Below are positions 1 through 8,100 of a DNA stretch of 15,972 nt, in pieces. The notes under the pieces were generated by a model that was given only the letters and a program-made list of their open reading frames with translations, searched no databases and was not told the DNA's origin. This stretch comes from an uncultured Alistipes sp. (lineage in GTDB: Bacteria > Bacteroidota > Bacteroidia > Bacteroidales > Rikenellaceae): positions 1 to 15,972 of the forward strand of contig UROX01000043.1 of assembly GCA_900549685.1 (NCBI GenBank). The letters run 5' to 3'. Position numbers and translations under genes: made by a program. Positions within the stretch are counted from its first letter, which is position 1. Each line of letters starts with the position of its first letter.

Positions 1-365
1 CCCTGCTGGGGCTGGGACTGCTGACCGGGGTGACGATGGATTTTTTCATGGCGACGGCCGGGATCAACACGATCGCCACGCTTTTCGTCTCGTTCTGTCG
101 GCCCACGCTGCTGGAACTTCTGGCAGGCAAAGACGAGGTTCGCGACGGAGGCATCCCCAATGTGAATAGATTGGGGTTCAAGAAGTTCATCCGGTATGCG
201 GGTATCATGTCGTTTTTGCTCTGCGCGTTGTTTTTCTCGCTCGAGACCCTCTCGTGGAAATTTTTCCACATCACGGCCCTGCGTATCGTGCTCAGTTGGG
301 CCGCTACGCTGCCGCTCGTCTATCTCTGCCAGCGTCTCTTTTCGGTAAACCGCAAAAAAAACTGA
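1..365 (+). CDS. mreD: MreD, rod shape-determining protein (3' part only)
   Basis: This is the C-terminal part of a small, very hydrophobic protein. The reading frame is open to the left edge of the window, so the true start lies outside; the in-frame GTG at 30 and ATG at 36 are internal. At least two or three membrane segments are visible, including one near the left edge, one around positions 205-245 and one around 280-325. A short polar loop with the residues DGGIPN lies between the first two. MreD is an inner-membrane part of the elongasome that works with MreB, MreC, PBP2 and RodA in lateral wall growth. The sequence itself has few catalytic landmarks, so the call rests on hydrophobicity and on its place immediately before mrdA and rodA, which is the usual mreBCD–mrdA–rodA order. 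It ends with TGA four bases before the first possible mrdA start codon. Confidence 0.85.
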   Translation, partial: LLGLGLLTGVTMDFFMATAGINTIATLFVSFCRPTLLELLAGKDEVRDGGIPNVNRLGFKKFIRYAGIMSFLLCALFFSLETLSWKFFHITALRIVLSWAATLPLVYLCQRLFSVNRKKN

Positions 366-378
366 AACGGTGAACGGC

Positions 379-2205
379 ATGGATCGGGTCAAAATTCTTC
401 GGGCGACCGTCATCGCGATCACGGTCATCATCGTTCTGCGACTGTTCTATATCCAGGTCATCGACGAACACTATAAAGCCCATGCGAACAACAACGTCCT
501 GCGCTATATGGTGCAATACCCTCCGCGCGGCGAAGTCTACGACCGCAACGGGGCCTTTCTCGTCCAGAGCAAGGAAGCCTACGACCTGATGGCCATCCCC
601 CGCGAAATCAAACCCTTCGACACCGTGGCCATGAGCCGCATCCTCGGCATACCGGTCGAACGCATCCGCAAGGAACTCATCAAGGCCAACCAGTTCTCGC
701 GCCGCAGGGCTTCGGCCATCGCCAAACTGCTGCCCAAGGAGGTGAAGCTGCGCTTCGAGGAGCACGGCTTCCCGGGCTTCTACACCGTCTACCGTACGGT
801 ACGTTCCTATCCGACCAAAATGGCGGGCAACCTGCTGGGATACGTGGGCGAAGTGAACGAGAAGATCGTCGAGCGGAACCCGTATTACCGCAGCGGCGAC
901 TACATCGGCATGAGCGGCATCGAGCAGGCTTACGAAGAGGTGCTGCGGGGTGTCAAGGGCGTGAAGATCGACATGGTAGACGTACACGGCATACCCAAAG
1001 GTTCTTACATGGACGGTATCTACGACACGATGCCCTCGCCGGGCGTGGCCATCACCTGCACGATCGACGGCCGGCTTCAGGCGCTGGCCGAGGAGTTGAT
1101 GCAGAACAAGGTGGGCAGCGTCGTGGCCATCGAGCCGGCGACAGGCGAAATTCTCGTCATGGTCAGCAGTCCGGGCTACGATCCGGACGAGCTGGTGGGC
1201 CGCGAGCGAGGCAACAACTACATGAAACTGCTCAACGATCCGCGGCGTCCGCTCTTCAACCGGGCCGTCATGTCTTCCTACCCGCCCGGATCGACGTTCA
1301 AGGTATTGCAGGGACTCATCGGCATGCAGGAAGGCACGCTGGTCCCTTCGCAGACCCATCCCTGCTACGGAGGTCCCAAAGCCTATCCGTTCGGCCGGGG
1401 CATGGCCTGCCACTCGCACAGCTCGCCCCGGGACCTGTACGGTGCCATCGCCACGTCGTGCAACCCCTATTTCTGCTACGAATTCCGCAACATTCTCGAA
1501 AACAAGAAGTACGAAAACATAGAGGAGGCCTTCGATGTCTGGGCCGACTACGTGCGCAGTTTCGGATACGGCCGCAAGCTCGGATCGGACTTCATCGGGG
1601 AACTCAACGGCAACGTGCCCACATCGGAATTCTACGACAAACGGTACAAAGGGCGCTGGAACGGACTCACCGTCCTCTCGCTGGCCATCGGCCAGGGCGA
1701 GTTGGGATGCACGCCGTTGCAGATGGCCAACATGGTGGCCACGATCGCCAATCGGGGTTACTATTATATCCCGCACGTGGTCAAGCGGATTCACGACCGC
1801 GACTCCATCGACAGCCGCTTCTACGAACGCCACTATCCGAAGGTGGACGCCCGCTATTTCGATCCCATCGTCGAGGGCATGTACCAGGCCGTGAACGGCG
1901 GCGGAACGGGATGGGTGGCCGCAGTGCCCGGGCTGGACATCTGCGGCAAAACGGGGACCGCACAGAATCCGCACGGAAGCGACCACAGTACGTTCTTCTG
2001 TTTCGCTCCGCGCAACAATCCCCGGATCGCCGTTTCGGTCTACGTCGAAAACGGACGCTTCGGCGCGACGATCGCCGCACCGATTGCCAGCCTCATCACC
2101 GAATACTACCTGACCGACACGATCACGCGGCCGGACATGGTGGAACGGGTCAAAAACATGCAAATCGCCTATCCTTATTATGACCGACAGCGAAAAGACA
2201 AATGA
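379..2205 (+). CDS. mrdA: Penicillin-binding protein 2, elongasome transpeptidase
   Basis: This is a class B penicillin-binding protein, the D,D-transpeptidase that crosslinks peptidoglycan during cell elongation with RodA as glycosyltransferase partner. Counting from the ATG at 379 (608 residues), a single membrane anchor lies at about residues 8-28. A non-catalytic dimerisation domain follows from about 45 to 215, beginning with the PPRGEVYDRNG motif typical of the family. The transpeptidase domain then carries all three active-site motifs: SxxK as STFK (Ser305, Lys308), SxN as SCN (360-362) and KTG as KTGTA (524-528). A Cys/His-rich stretch at about 329-347 lies between the first two motifs. 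An in-frame GTG at 370 would add three residues; I prefer the ATG because neither start has a Shine-Dalgarno sequence. The length and order of domains match PBP2 rather than FtsI, as does the adjoining rodA, which it overlaps by 26 bases. Confidence 0.95.
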   Translation: MDRVKILRATVIAITVIIVLRLFYIQVIDEHYKAHANNNVLRYMVQYPPRGEVYDRNGAFLVQSKEAYDLMAIPREIKPFDTVAMSRILGIPVERIRKELIKANQFSRRRASAIAKLLPKEVKLRFEEHGFPGFYTVYRTVRSYPTKMAGNLLGYVGEVNEKIVERNPYYRSGDYIGMSGIEQAYEEVLRGVKGVKIDMVDVHGIPKGSYMDGIYDTMPSPGVAITCTIDGRLQALAEELMQNKVGSVVAIEPATGEILVMVSSPGYDPDELVGRERGNNYMKLLNDPRRPLFNRAVMSSYPPGSTFKVLQGLIGMQEGTLVPSQTHPCYGGPKAYPFGRGMACHSHSSPRDLYGAIATSCNPYFCYEFRNILENKKYENIEEAFDVWADYVRSFGYGRKLGSDFIGELNGNVPTSEFYDKRYKGRWNGLTVLSLAIGQGELGCTPLQMANMVATIANRGYYYIPHVVKRIHDRDSIDSRFYERHYPKVDARYFDPIVEGMYQAVNGGGTGWVAAVPGLDICGKTGTAQNPHGSDHSTFFCFAPRNNPRIAVSVYVENGRFGATIAAPIASLITEYYLTDTITRPDMVERVKNMQIAYPYYDRQRKDK

Positions 2206-3619
2206 TCTTGCCCCCGGACGCGTGGATTGGGTGGCCATAGCCGTATTCGTCGCGCTGGTGCTGATGGGATGGCTCAACATCTATGCAGCCGTCTACGACG
2301 ACGACCATGCGAGCATATTCGATATCGGCCAGCGCTACGGCATGCAGATGATCTGGATGGGTGCGTCGGCTTTCATCGCCGTGTCGATCCTGCTCATCGA
2401 TGCCAAATATTATCATATGCTGGCCTACCCGCTCTACTGGATCGCCGTACTCGTTCTCGTGGGCGTACTGTTCCTGGGCAAGGAGGTCAATGGCGCCCGG
2501 TCGTGGATCGTCATGGGTCCTGTCGCCATCCAGCCCACCGAGTTCGTCAAATTCACGACGGCGCTGGCACTGGCCCGTTACATGAGTTCCTATACGTTCG
2601 ACATCCGCAGGATGCACGACCTGCTGCGCATCGGCCTGTTGCTGGGCATTCCGGTGCTCATCGTAATGTTGCAGAACGACACAGGATCGGCCCTCGTCTA
2701 CGGTTCGTTCCTGTTCATGCTCTACCGGGAGGGCTTCAACGGCTGGGTCTACATCGCCCTGCTGATGACCGTCTCGCTGTTCGTCTTTTCGTTCCTGCTC
2801 GATCCCGTGATGCTGCTCATCGTACTGATCGTGGTATGCGTCGCGGGCGAGGGTATCATCAACGGAGACTGGCGCTCCAAAATCATCTATCTCGCCGGCC
2901 TGGCACTGGGTTCGATTCTGCTCTACGCCGCATTCAACCTGTCGGGCATCGATATGGGCTGGCACTCGGCCATTCTCATCGCCGTCGTCCTGTCGATGGG
3001 CGTTGTCGTCCTGTACGCCTACCGCCGCAAGCTCCGCAACATAGCGACGTTCATCCTGCTCTTTTTCGGTTCGCTGGGTTTCACCTACACGATAGACTAT
3101 GCGTTCGACCATCTGCTCCAGACCCACCAGCAGAAGCGTATCCTCGATCTGCTGGGCATCGAGTCGGACCTCAAGGGATGGGGCTATAACGTCAATCAAT
3201 CGAAAATCGCCATCGGATCCGGGGGATTCTCGGGCAAAGGCTTTCTGGAAGGCACGCAGACCAAGTTCAACTTCGTCCCCGAACAGAGCACAGACTTCAT
3301 CTTCTGTACCGTCGGCGAAGAATGGGGCTTTCTGGGCAGTGCGCTGGTCGTTATTCTATTCGCCGTGCTGATCCTGCGGCTCATCCGGATGGGCGAACGC
3401 CAGATGGAACCTTTCGGCCGGATCTACTGCTATTGCGTGGCCTCGATCTTTCTTTTCCACGTCGCCGTCAATATCGGCATGACGATTGGAATCATGCCTG
3501 TGATCGGCATCCCCCTGCCTTTCTTCAGCTACGGGGGATCGTCGCTGATCGCGTTCACCGTGCTGCTGTTCGTCGCCATCCGGCTCGATGCGGCCAAAAG
3601 AGAATTTTCATCGCTGTAA
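2180..3619 (+). CDS. rodA: RodA, SEDS-family peptidoglycan glycosyltransferase
   Basis: This is a polytopic inner-membrane SEDS protein that polymerises lipid II into glycan strands for elongation in complex with PBP2. Family landmarks are clear: QPTEF (118-122), QNDTGSALVY (165-174), the long conserved block from SKIAIGSGG to VPEQSTDFIF (341-375), and PLPFFSYGGSS (446-455). Asp372 in QSTDFIF aligns with the catalytic aspartate of E. coli RodA (ERHTDFIF). At 479 residues it is about 100 longer than E. coli RodA. The extra length is a hydrophobic stretch of roughly residues 185-310 that probably adds several membrane segments. From memory, Bacteroidales RodA proteins are similarly long. The ATG at 2180 lies inside the end of mrdA, giving a 26-base overlap that suggests translational coupling. 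The gene ends with TAA. Confidence 0.95.
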   Translation: MTDSEKTNDLAPGRVDWVAIAVFVALVLMGWLNIYAAVYDDDHASIFDIGQRYGMQMIWMGASAFIAVSILLIDAKYYHMLAYPLYWIAVLVLVGVLFLGKEVNGARSWIVMGPVAIQPTEFVKFTTALALARYMSSYTFDIRRMHDLLRIGLLLGIPVLIVMLQNDTGSALVYGSFLFMLYREGFNGWVYIALLMTVSLFVFSFLLDPVMLLIVLIVVCVAGEGIINGDWRSKIIYLAGLALGSILLYAAFNLSGIDMGWHSAILIAVVLSMGVVVLYAYRRKLRNIATFILLFFGSLGFTYTIDYAFDHLLQTHQQKRILDLLGIESDLKGWGYNVNQSKIAIGSGGFSGKGFLEGTQTKFNFVPEQSTDFIFCTVGEEWGFLGSALVVILFAVLILRLIRMGERQMEPFGRIYCYCVASIFLFHVAVNIGMTIGIMPVIGIPLPFFSYGGSSLIAFTVLLFVAIRLDAAKREFSSL

Positions 3620-3634
3620 AAAAACGTTTTCACC

Positions 3635-6187
3635 ATGACCGACCGACTACAAGGACTCTCCCGAGCCGAAGTGCTCCGAAACAGAGAACGATACGGTTCC
3701 AACCTGCTCACGCCTCCCGAGCGTAAATCGTTGTGGAGGCTGTTCTTCGAGAAATTCAACGACCCGGTGATCCGTATTCTGATCATAGCGGCCCTGCTGT
3801 CGCTGGGCATCGGATTCATACACAACGAGTTCGCCGAAGCCATCGGTATCTTCTGCGCCATCTTTCTGGCCACGGGCGTCGCTTTCTGGTTCGAATACGA
3901 CGCCATGAAGAAGTTCGACGTGCTCAACAGCAGCAACGACGAAACCCCGGTCAAAGTCGTCCGCGACGGCGAGGTGACGGAAATTCCCAAACACGAGGTC
4001 GTCGTGGGCGACACGGTCATCCTCCAAAGCGGAGAGGAGGTACCTGCCGACGGACAGCTCGTCGAGGCCGTCTCGCTGAAGATCAACGAATCGACACTGA
4101 CCGGCGAAACGCAGACCGACAAGACGACCGATCCCGCCCGTTTCGACAAGGAGGCCACCTACCCCTCGGACCGGGTCATGCGGGGCACGACGGTGATCGA
4201 AGGACACGGCGTGATGGAGGTGTCGGCCGTGGGCGATGCAACGGAGTTCGGACACGTAGCCCGGCAGGCCACTGTCGAAAGCGACGAGGAGACCCCGCTG
4301 AACCTCCAGTTGCAGAAACTCTCGAAACTCATCGGTCGCGTGGGTATCTCGCTGGCCGTCGTCACGTTCGCGGCCCTGTGCGTCAAAGGCGTCTTCTTCG
4401 AAGGACTGCTCGCCGCCGACTGGCTGACGATAGCCTCCGAGATTCTGAGCTATTTCATGGTAGCCGTCACGCTGATCGTCGTGGCTGTCCCCGAAGGGCT
4501 ACCGATGAGCGTCACGCTCTCGCTGGCCGTCAATATGCGACGGATGCTCAAGACCAATAACCTCGTGCGCAAGATGCACGCCAGCGAAACGATGGGCGCC
4601 ATCACGGTCATCTGTACCGACAAGACCGGCACGCTGACCCGCAACGAAATGAGGGTCCACGAAATACGCTTTTACGACCCGGAAGGCGAGCGGCTCATCG
4701 GCGAGAGCATCGCCGCCAACTCGACAGCCTTTCTGGACGGGCACGGCAAACCCATCGGCAATCCGACCGAGGGGGCGTTGCTGCTGTGGCTGCACGACCG
4801 GGGCGAGGATTACGCCGCACTGAGGCACGGCGCCCGGATCGTCGATCAGCTCACTTTCACCACCGAACGCAAATTCATGGCCACGCTGGTCGATTCGCCC
4901 GCGGGACGTATGCTCTATGTCAAGGGAGCACCCGAGATCGTATTGTCGAAATGTTCCGGATTCGAAGCTCGCGCAGACGTCGAGAAGCAACTGGCCGACT
5001 ATCAGAACATGGCCATGCGGACGCTGGGCCTCGCCTATGCCCGGACCGAAAAGGCGACCTGCGAAGAGGCGCTGGATGCGGGCGGGCTGCGTTTCATCGG
5101 CATCGCAGCCATTTCGGACCCTGTGCGCGACGACGTGCCGGCAGCCGTGCGCGAATGCCTGGACGCAGGCATCGCCGTGAAGATCGTCACCGGCGACACC
5201 CCGGCTACGGCCCGCGAAATCGGTCGCCGCATCGGGCTGTGGACGCCGCAGGACACGGAACTCAACCACATCACGGGCACGGAATTCGCCGCCCTGAGCG
5301 ACGAGGAACTGCTCGGCCGCGTCCGCTCGCTCAAAATCATGTCGCGAGCCCGGCCGCTCGACAAACAGCGGCTCGTACGGCTGCTCCAGCAGCAGGGCGA
5401 AGTGGTGGCCGTAACCGGAGACGGGACCAACGACGCTCCGGCGCTGAACTTCGCACAGGTCGGTCTGTCGATGGGTTCGGGCACATCGGTGGCCAAGGAG
5501 GCGAGCGACATCACGCTGATGGACGATTCGTTCGGCAGCATCGCCACGGCCGTCATGTGGGGCCGTTCGCTGTATAAAAACATCCAGCGCTTCGTACTGT
5601 TTCAACTGACGATCAATTTCGTGGCCATCGTCATCGTACTGTTGGGTTCGATCTTCGGCAGCGAACTGCCGCTGACCGTCACGCAGATGTTGTGGGTAAA
5701 TCTCATCATGGACACTTTCGCGGCGCTCGCCCTCGCCTCGCTGCCCCCGAGCCGGAGCGTCATGCGCGAGAAACCGCGCCGCAACGACGATTTCATCCTC
5801 TCACGGCCCATGCTGCGCTCGATCGCCGGGACGGGCACGCTGTTCGTCGCCGTGCTGCTGGGCATGCTCATCGCATTCGGGTCCAGCATTACCGTCTACG
5901 AACTGTCGGTCTTTTTCACCGTATTCGTCATGCTCCAGTTCTGGAACATGTTCAACGCCAAAGCCTTCGGCACGAAAAATTCGGCATTCGCAGGATTGGG
6001 CCGGTGCTATGCCTTTCTGGGCGTGCTGCTGCTGATTCTGGCCGGACAGTTCGCCATCGTCACGTGGGGCGGCGAAGTGTTCCGCACCGTTCCGCTGAGT
6101 CCCCGCGACTGGGGCATCATCATCGGAGCGACTTCGCTCGTCCTGTGGGGCGGCGAAATAGGCCGGCTGGCAAGAAAGAAAAAATAA
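3635..6187 (+). CDS. Calcium-transporting P-type ATPase, PMCA-like (type IIB)
   Basis: This 850-residue P-type ATPase is predicted to export Ca2+ from the cytoplasm. It has the actuator motif TGET (156-159), the M4 motif PEGLP (286-290), the phosphorylation site DKTGT with Asp329, the nucleotide-binding KGAPE (430-434) and the hinge motif TGDGTNDAPAL (594-604). M6 reads WVNLIMDTFAALALA, where Asn689 and Asp693 correspond to the single-site Ca2+ ligands Asn796 and Asp800 of SERCA. M5 (QLTINFVAIVIV) lacks the SERCA site-I glutamate, as in plasma-membrane Ca2+ ATPases. About ten membrane segments fit the usual 2+2+6 layout, and there is no long C-terminal calmodulin-binding tail. It starts 15 bases after rodA on the same strand without a Shine-Dalgarno sequence, so it may be read through from the elongasome operon. 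A Na+ or K+ pump is less likely given the M5/M6 residues. Confidence 0.93.
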   Translation: MTDRLQGLSRAEVLRNRERYGSNLLTPPERKSLWRLFFEKFNDPVIRILIIAALLSLGIGFIHNEFAEAIGIFCAIFLATGVAFWFEYDAMKKFDVLNSSNDETPVKVVRDGEVTEIPKHEVVVGDTVILQSGEEVPADGQLVEAVSLKINESTLTGETQTDKTTDPARFDKEATYPSDRVMRGTTVIEGHGVMEVSAVGDATEFGHVARQATVESDEETPLNLQLQKLSKLIGRVGISLAVVTFAALCVKGVFFEGLLAADWLTIASEILSYFMVAVTLIVVAVPEGLPMSVTLSLAVNMRRMLKTNNLVRKMHASETMGAITVICTDKTGTLTRNEMRVHEIRFYDPEGERLIGESIAANSTAFLDGHGKPIGNPTEGALLLWLHDRGEDYAALRHGARIVDQLTFTTERKFMATLVDSPAGRMLYVKGAPEIVLSKCSGFEARADVEKQLADYQNMAMRTLGLAYARTEKATCEEALDAGGLRFIGIAAISDPVRDDVPAAVRECLDAGIAVKIVTGDTPATAREIGRRIGLWTPQDTELNHITGTEFAALSDEELLGRVRSLKIMSRARPLDKQRLVRLLQQQGEVVAVTGDGTNDAPALNFAQVGLSMGSGTSVAKEASDITLMDDSFGSIATAVMWGRSLYKNIQRFVLFQLTINFVAIVIVLLGSIFGSELPLTVTQMLWVNLIMDTFAALALASLPPSRSVMREKPRRNDDFILSRPMLRSIAGTGTLFVAVLLGMLIAFGSSITVYELSVFFTVFVMLQFWNMFNAKAFGTKNSAFAGLGRCYAFLGVLLLILAGQFAIVTWGGEVFRTVPLSPRDWGIIIGATSLVLWGGEIGRLARKKK

Positions 6188-6294
6188 CGGAAAGAGCCGA
6201 GACCGGATAAACAGCAACCGGATCGCTCTCCGCAACCCACGCCCCCATCGGTAGCAGGTCGGACAGGCCGGAAACGGCCCGACTCGTCATAATG

Positions 6295-6330
6295 CGAGCG
6301 GAACGACAGAATCGTTCCGCTCGTGTGTTT
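6295..6330 (+). terminator. Probable terminator after the Ca2+ ATPase
   Basis: A perfect 12-bp inverted repeat, CGAGCGGAACGA (6295-6306) and TCGTTCCGCTCG (6312-6323), encloses a 5-base loop. On the + strand it is followed by TGTGTTT, a weak U-tract, so it could end transcription coming from the ATPase about 108 bases upstream. No T-run follows it on the - strand. Confidence 0.55.
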
Positions 6331-6710
6331 CATGCTGTCGTTCGCGGCCTATACGGTGCCTCGGAATCGGAGCCGCCCGAAAAATGCGACGTCGGCAGCG
6401 AATGTCATGCGCCCCGAAATCCCGACCGCGAAAAAACATCGTTCCGTCATTCGCCCCTCGGGCGTCACGGATACGACAGTCCGGAAACGACGAAACGGCC
6501 CGCCAGGCGACTCTCCATCCGAACAGGACGGTCGGGTCCGTATGAAAAAGAACGCCGCGAAGACAGACCGCAAGAAACCGGTCCGGGAAACGATTTCCGC
6601 CACTCCCCAAAAACATCCTTCGCACGAACATGACGACAGGCCGACAACGGGCGCACGCACTCATGCCTCCCGGCAGAGGTCTCTCTTCCGAATACTTTTC
6701 GAACCGCAAC

Positions 6711-6739
6711 AAAAAAACGGACGGAAAAACTTCCGTCCG
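6711..6739 (-). terminator. Intrinsic terminator of the RND efflux operon
   Basis: Read on the - strand, a perfect 9-bp stem CGGACGGAA/TTCCGTCCG with a 4-base loop (6718-6739) is followed directly by seven T residues (6717-6711). It lies 66 bases beyond the stop codon of the outer membrane channel gene, where the operon should end. Confidence 0.88.
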
Positions 6740-6805
6740 GAACGAGCGCAGGCAAAGCGCGTATGGGAGAGACGCCAATATCCCTCCCCGATGCTTCGAT
6801 CAAAG

Positions 6806-8089
6806 TCATCGGGGCAGAATACCGGCCGCCTTCCGGTAGGCCGCGATGGCCACCTTCTCGTTGAAATTGGCTGTAATGGCGTTCGTATAGGCCTGAAGCC
6901 ACGAAAGTTGAGCCGATATGACGTCGAGAATGGTCAGCAGGCCTTCGTTGTAGCTGAACGTGTTGAGCGAAAGGTTCTCGCGGGCAACTTCGAGGTTGGC
7001 CTCCGAAATGTCGATCTGGATGGATGCCTCCAGAATCTGGGTCCATGCCGTAGAGATACCCAGCGTCAGATCGTCGGTCGTCTGCGAGAGGGCGTATTCG
7101 GCCGAACGCAGATCGGCCCGGGCCGCCGCGACGGCATGGCGGCGCTCGCCCCAATGGAAAATCGGGACGCTCAACCGCAGAAAGGTCAATCCGTCCACTT
7201 CGGTCCGCCCGCTGAAGTTCGGAGTCCTGGGATTCCACATTCCCTGTACACCCGCCGTAAGCTGCGGATTGAAACGGGACTCGACGAGCCGCACCCCATA
7301 CCGGCGGTAGTCGATCTGCCGATGGGCCATCCGGTATTCGGGATGCCGGTCGAATGCCTCTTCCGGCGTTACGCGGTCAGGTAGCTGAACGGGCTGCATG
7401 ATCGAATCGGAAGCAAAACGCGGCAGGTCGGGTTCGACTCCGGTCAGGATATTGAAATTCTGCAACGAAACACGGTACAAATTCTCTACCCGGATGCGGC
7501 CGAATTCGGCCTCCCTAAGCCGCGTCTGGATCATCAGCAGGTCGGTTTTGGCGACATAACCGTCGTCGAAACGGGTTTTCACGATGTCGTACATCGCCCG
7601 GACAATCTCCTCGTAACGGGTCGAAACCCGGAGCAACGCTTCGTTCGAAGCCAGATTCCAGTAATTGTACTCGGCCAGATAGGCGACTTCCAACAGAGCC
7701 TGTTGCTGCTGAAGCTGCGAAATATCGTATCCGACTTCGGCCTGACGGTAAGCGTCGCGAACGCTCCCGCCCAGATAGACGCTCTGCACCAAAGCGGGCT
7801 GCAGACTGAACGAATAGGGACGAAGCAGCCGTTCGGCCTCGCCGTCCGAAGCGTAACGGCTCTTGAAATTGACCGAAAAATCGCCATCGGCGCTCAGACG
7901 GGGCAAAAAACCGGTATGCCGCTCACGCATCGTCTCGTGGGCAGCCTGCACACCCTCGTCGGCCTGTTTGAGCGTATGGCTGTAATCGAGTACCTGACGC
8001 AGATATTCGTCGAGCGGCACGGCCATTTGAGCCAGGGCGGAACGCACCGACAGGACCGCCAACAGACAAAAGATCGGTAAAAGTCTCAT
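6806..8089 (-). CDS. TolC-family outer membrane efflux protein
   Basis: This is the outer membrane channel of a tripartite RND pump, which carries substrate across the outer membrane after docking to the fusion protein. The 427-residue product starts with a signal peptide of about 21 residues, probably cut after SALA, and has no lipobox. The rest fits two outer membrane efflux repeats of long helices: about 45-225, with the hairpin region around the Asn/Leu-rich NYWNLASNEAL, and about 240-420, ending in the helical stretch around EGLLTILDVISAQLSW. The frame is open for 228 more codons upstream, but that part overlaps the RND gene. I chose the ATG at 8089 because it begins the signal peptide and lies 11 bases after the RND stop codon. 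It is the last gene of the operon and is followed by a strong terminator. Confidence 0.93.
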   Translation of the reverse strand: MRLLPIFCLLAVLSVRSALAQMAVPLDEYLRQVLDYSHTLKQADEGVQAAHETMRERHTGFLPRLSADGDFSVNFKSRYASDGEAERLLRPYSFSLQPALVQSVYLGGSVRDAYRQAEVGYDISQLQQQQALLEVAYLAEYNYWNLASNEALLRVSTRYEEIVRAMYDIVKTRFDDGYVAKTDLLMIQTRLREAEFGRIRVENLYRVSLQNFNILTGVEPDLPRFASDSIMQPVQLPDRVTPEEAFDRHPEYRMAHRQIDYRRYGVRLVESRFNPQLTAGVQGMWNPRTPNFSGRTEVDGLTFLRLSVPIFHWGERRHAVAAARADLRSAEYALSQTTDDLTLGISTAWTQILEASIQIDISEANLEVARENLSLNTFSYNEGLLTILDVISAQLSWLQAYTNAITANFNEKVAIAAYRKAAGILPR

Positions 8090-8100
8090 AATCCAAATTT

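Larger units (their letters stand above)
6188..6805. other. Gene-free gap between convergent genes
   Basis: This 618-base gap lies between the 3' ends of the Ca2+ ATPase and the outer membrane efflux gene. It carries stem-loops near its left end, a perfect 12-bp stem at 6295-6323 and an intrinsic terminator for the opposing strand at 6711-6739. The central part, about 6330-6700, has open frames on both strands. Their products are rich in Arg, Ser and Pro, match no family I know and look like by-products of high GC. I see no recognisable promoter and no motif of tmRNA, RNase P RNA or SRP RNA. Confidence 0.6.

Noticed and set aside
304..2280. A 658-codon open frame on the - strand across mrdA
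   Set aside because: It is antisense to a gene with all PBP2 motifs and has a His/Asp/Arg/Val-rich product without domains. Such frames are common opposite GC-rich genes.
6324..6710. Possible RNase P RNA, tmRNA or SRP RNA in the convergent gap
   Set aside because: The length would suit RNase P RNA, but I could not find its conserved core on either strand, nor the conserved parts of the other two RNAs.
6323..7384. A 353-codon open frame on the + strand reaching into the outer membrane channel gene
   Set aside because: The right half is antisense to the TolC-family gene. The left half is Arg/Pro/Thr-rich and matches nothing I know.
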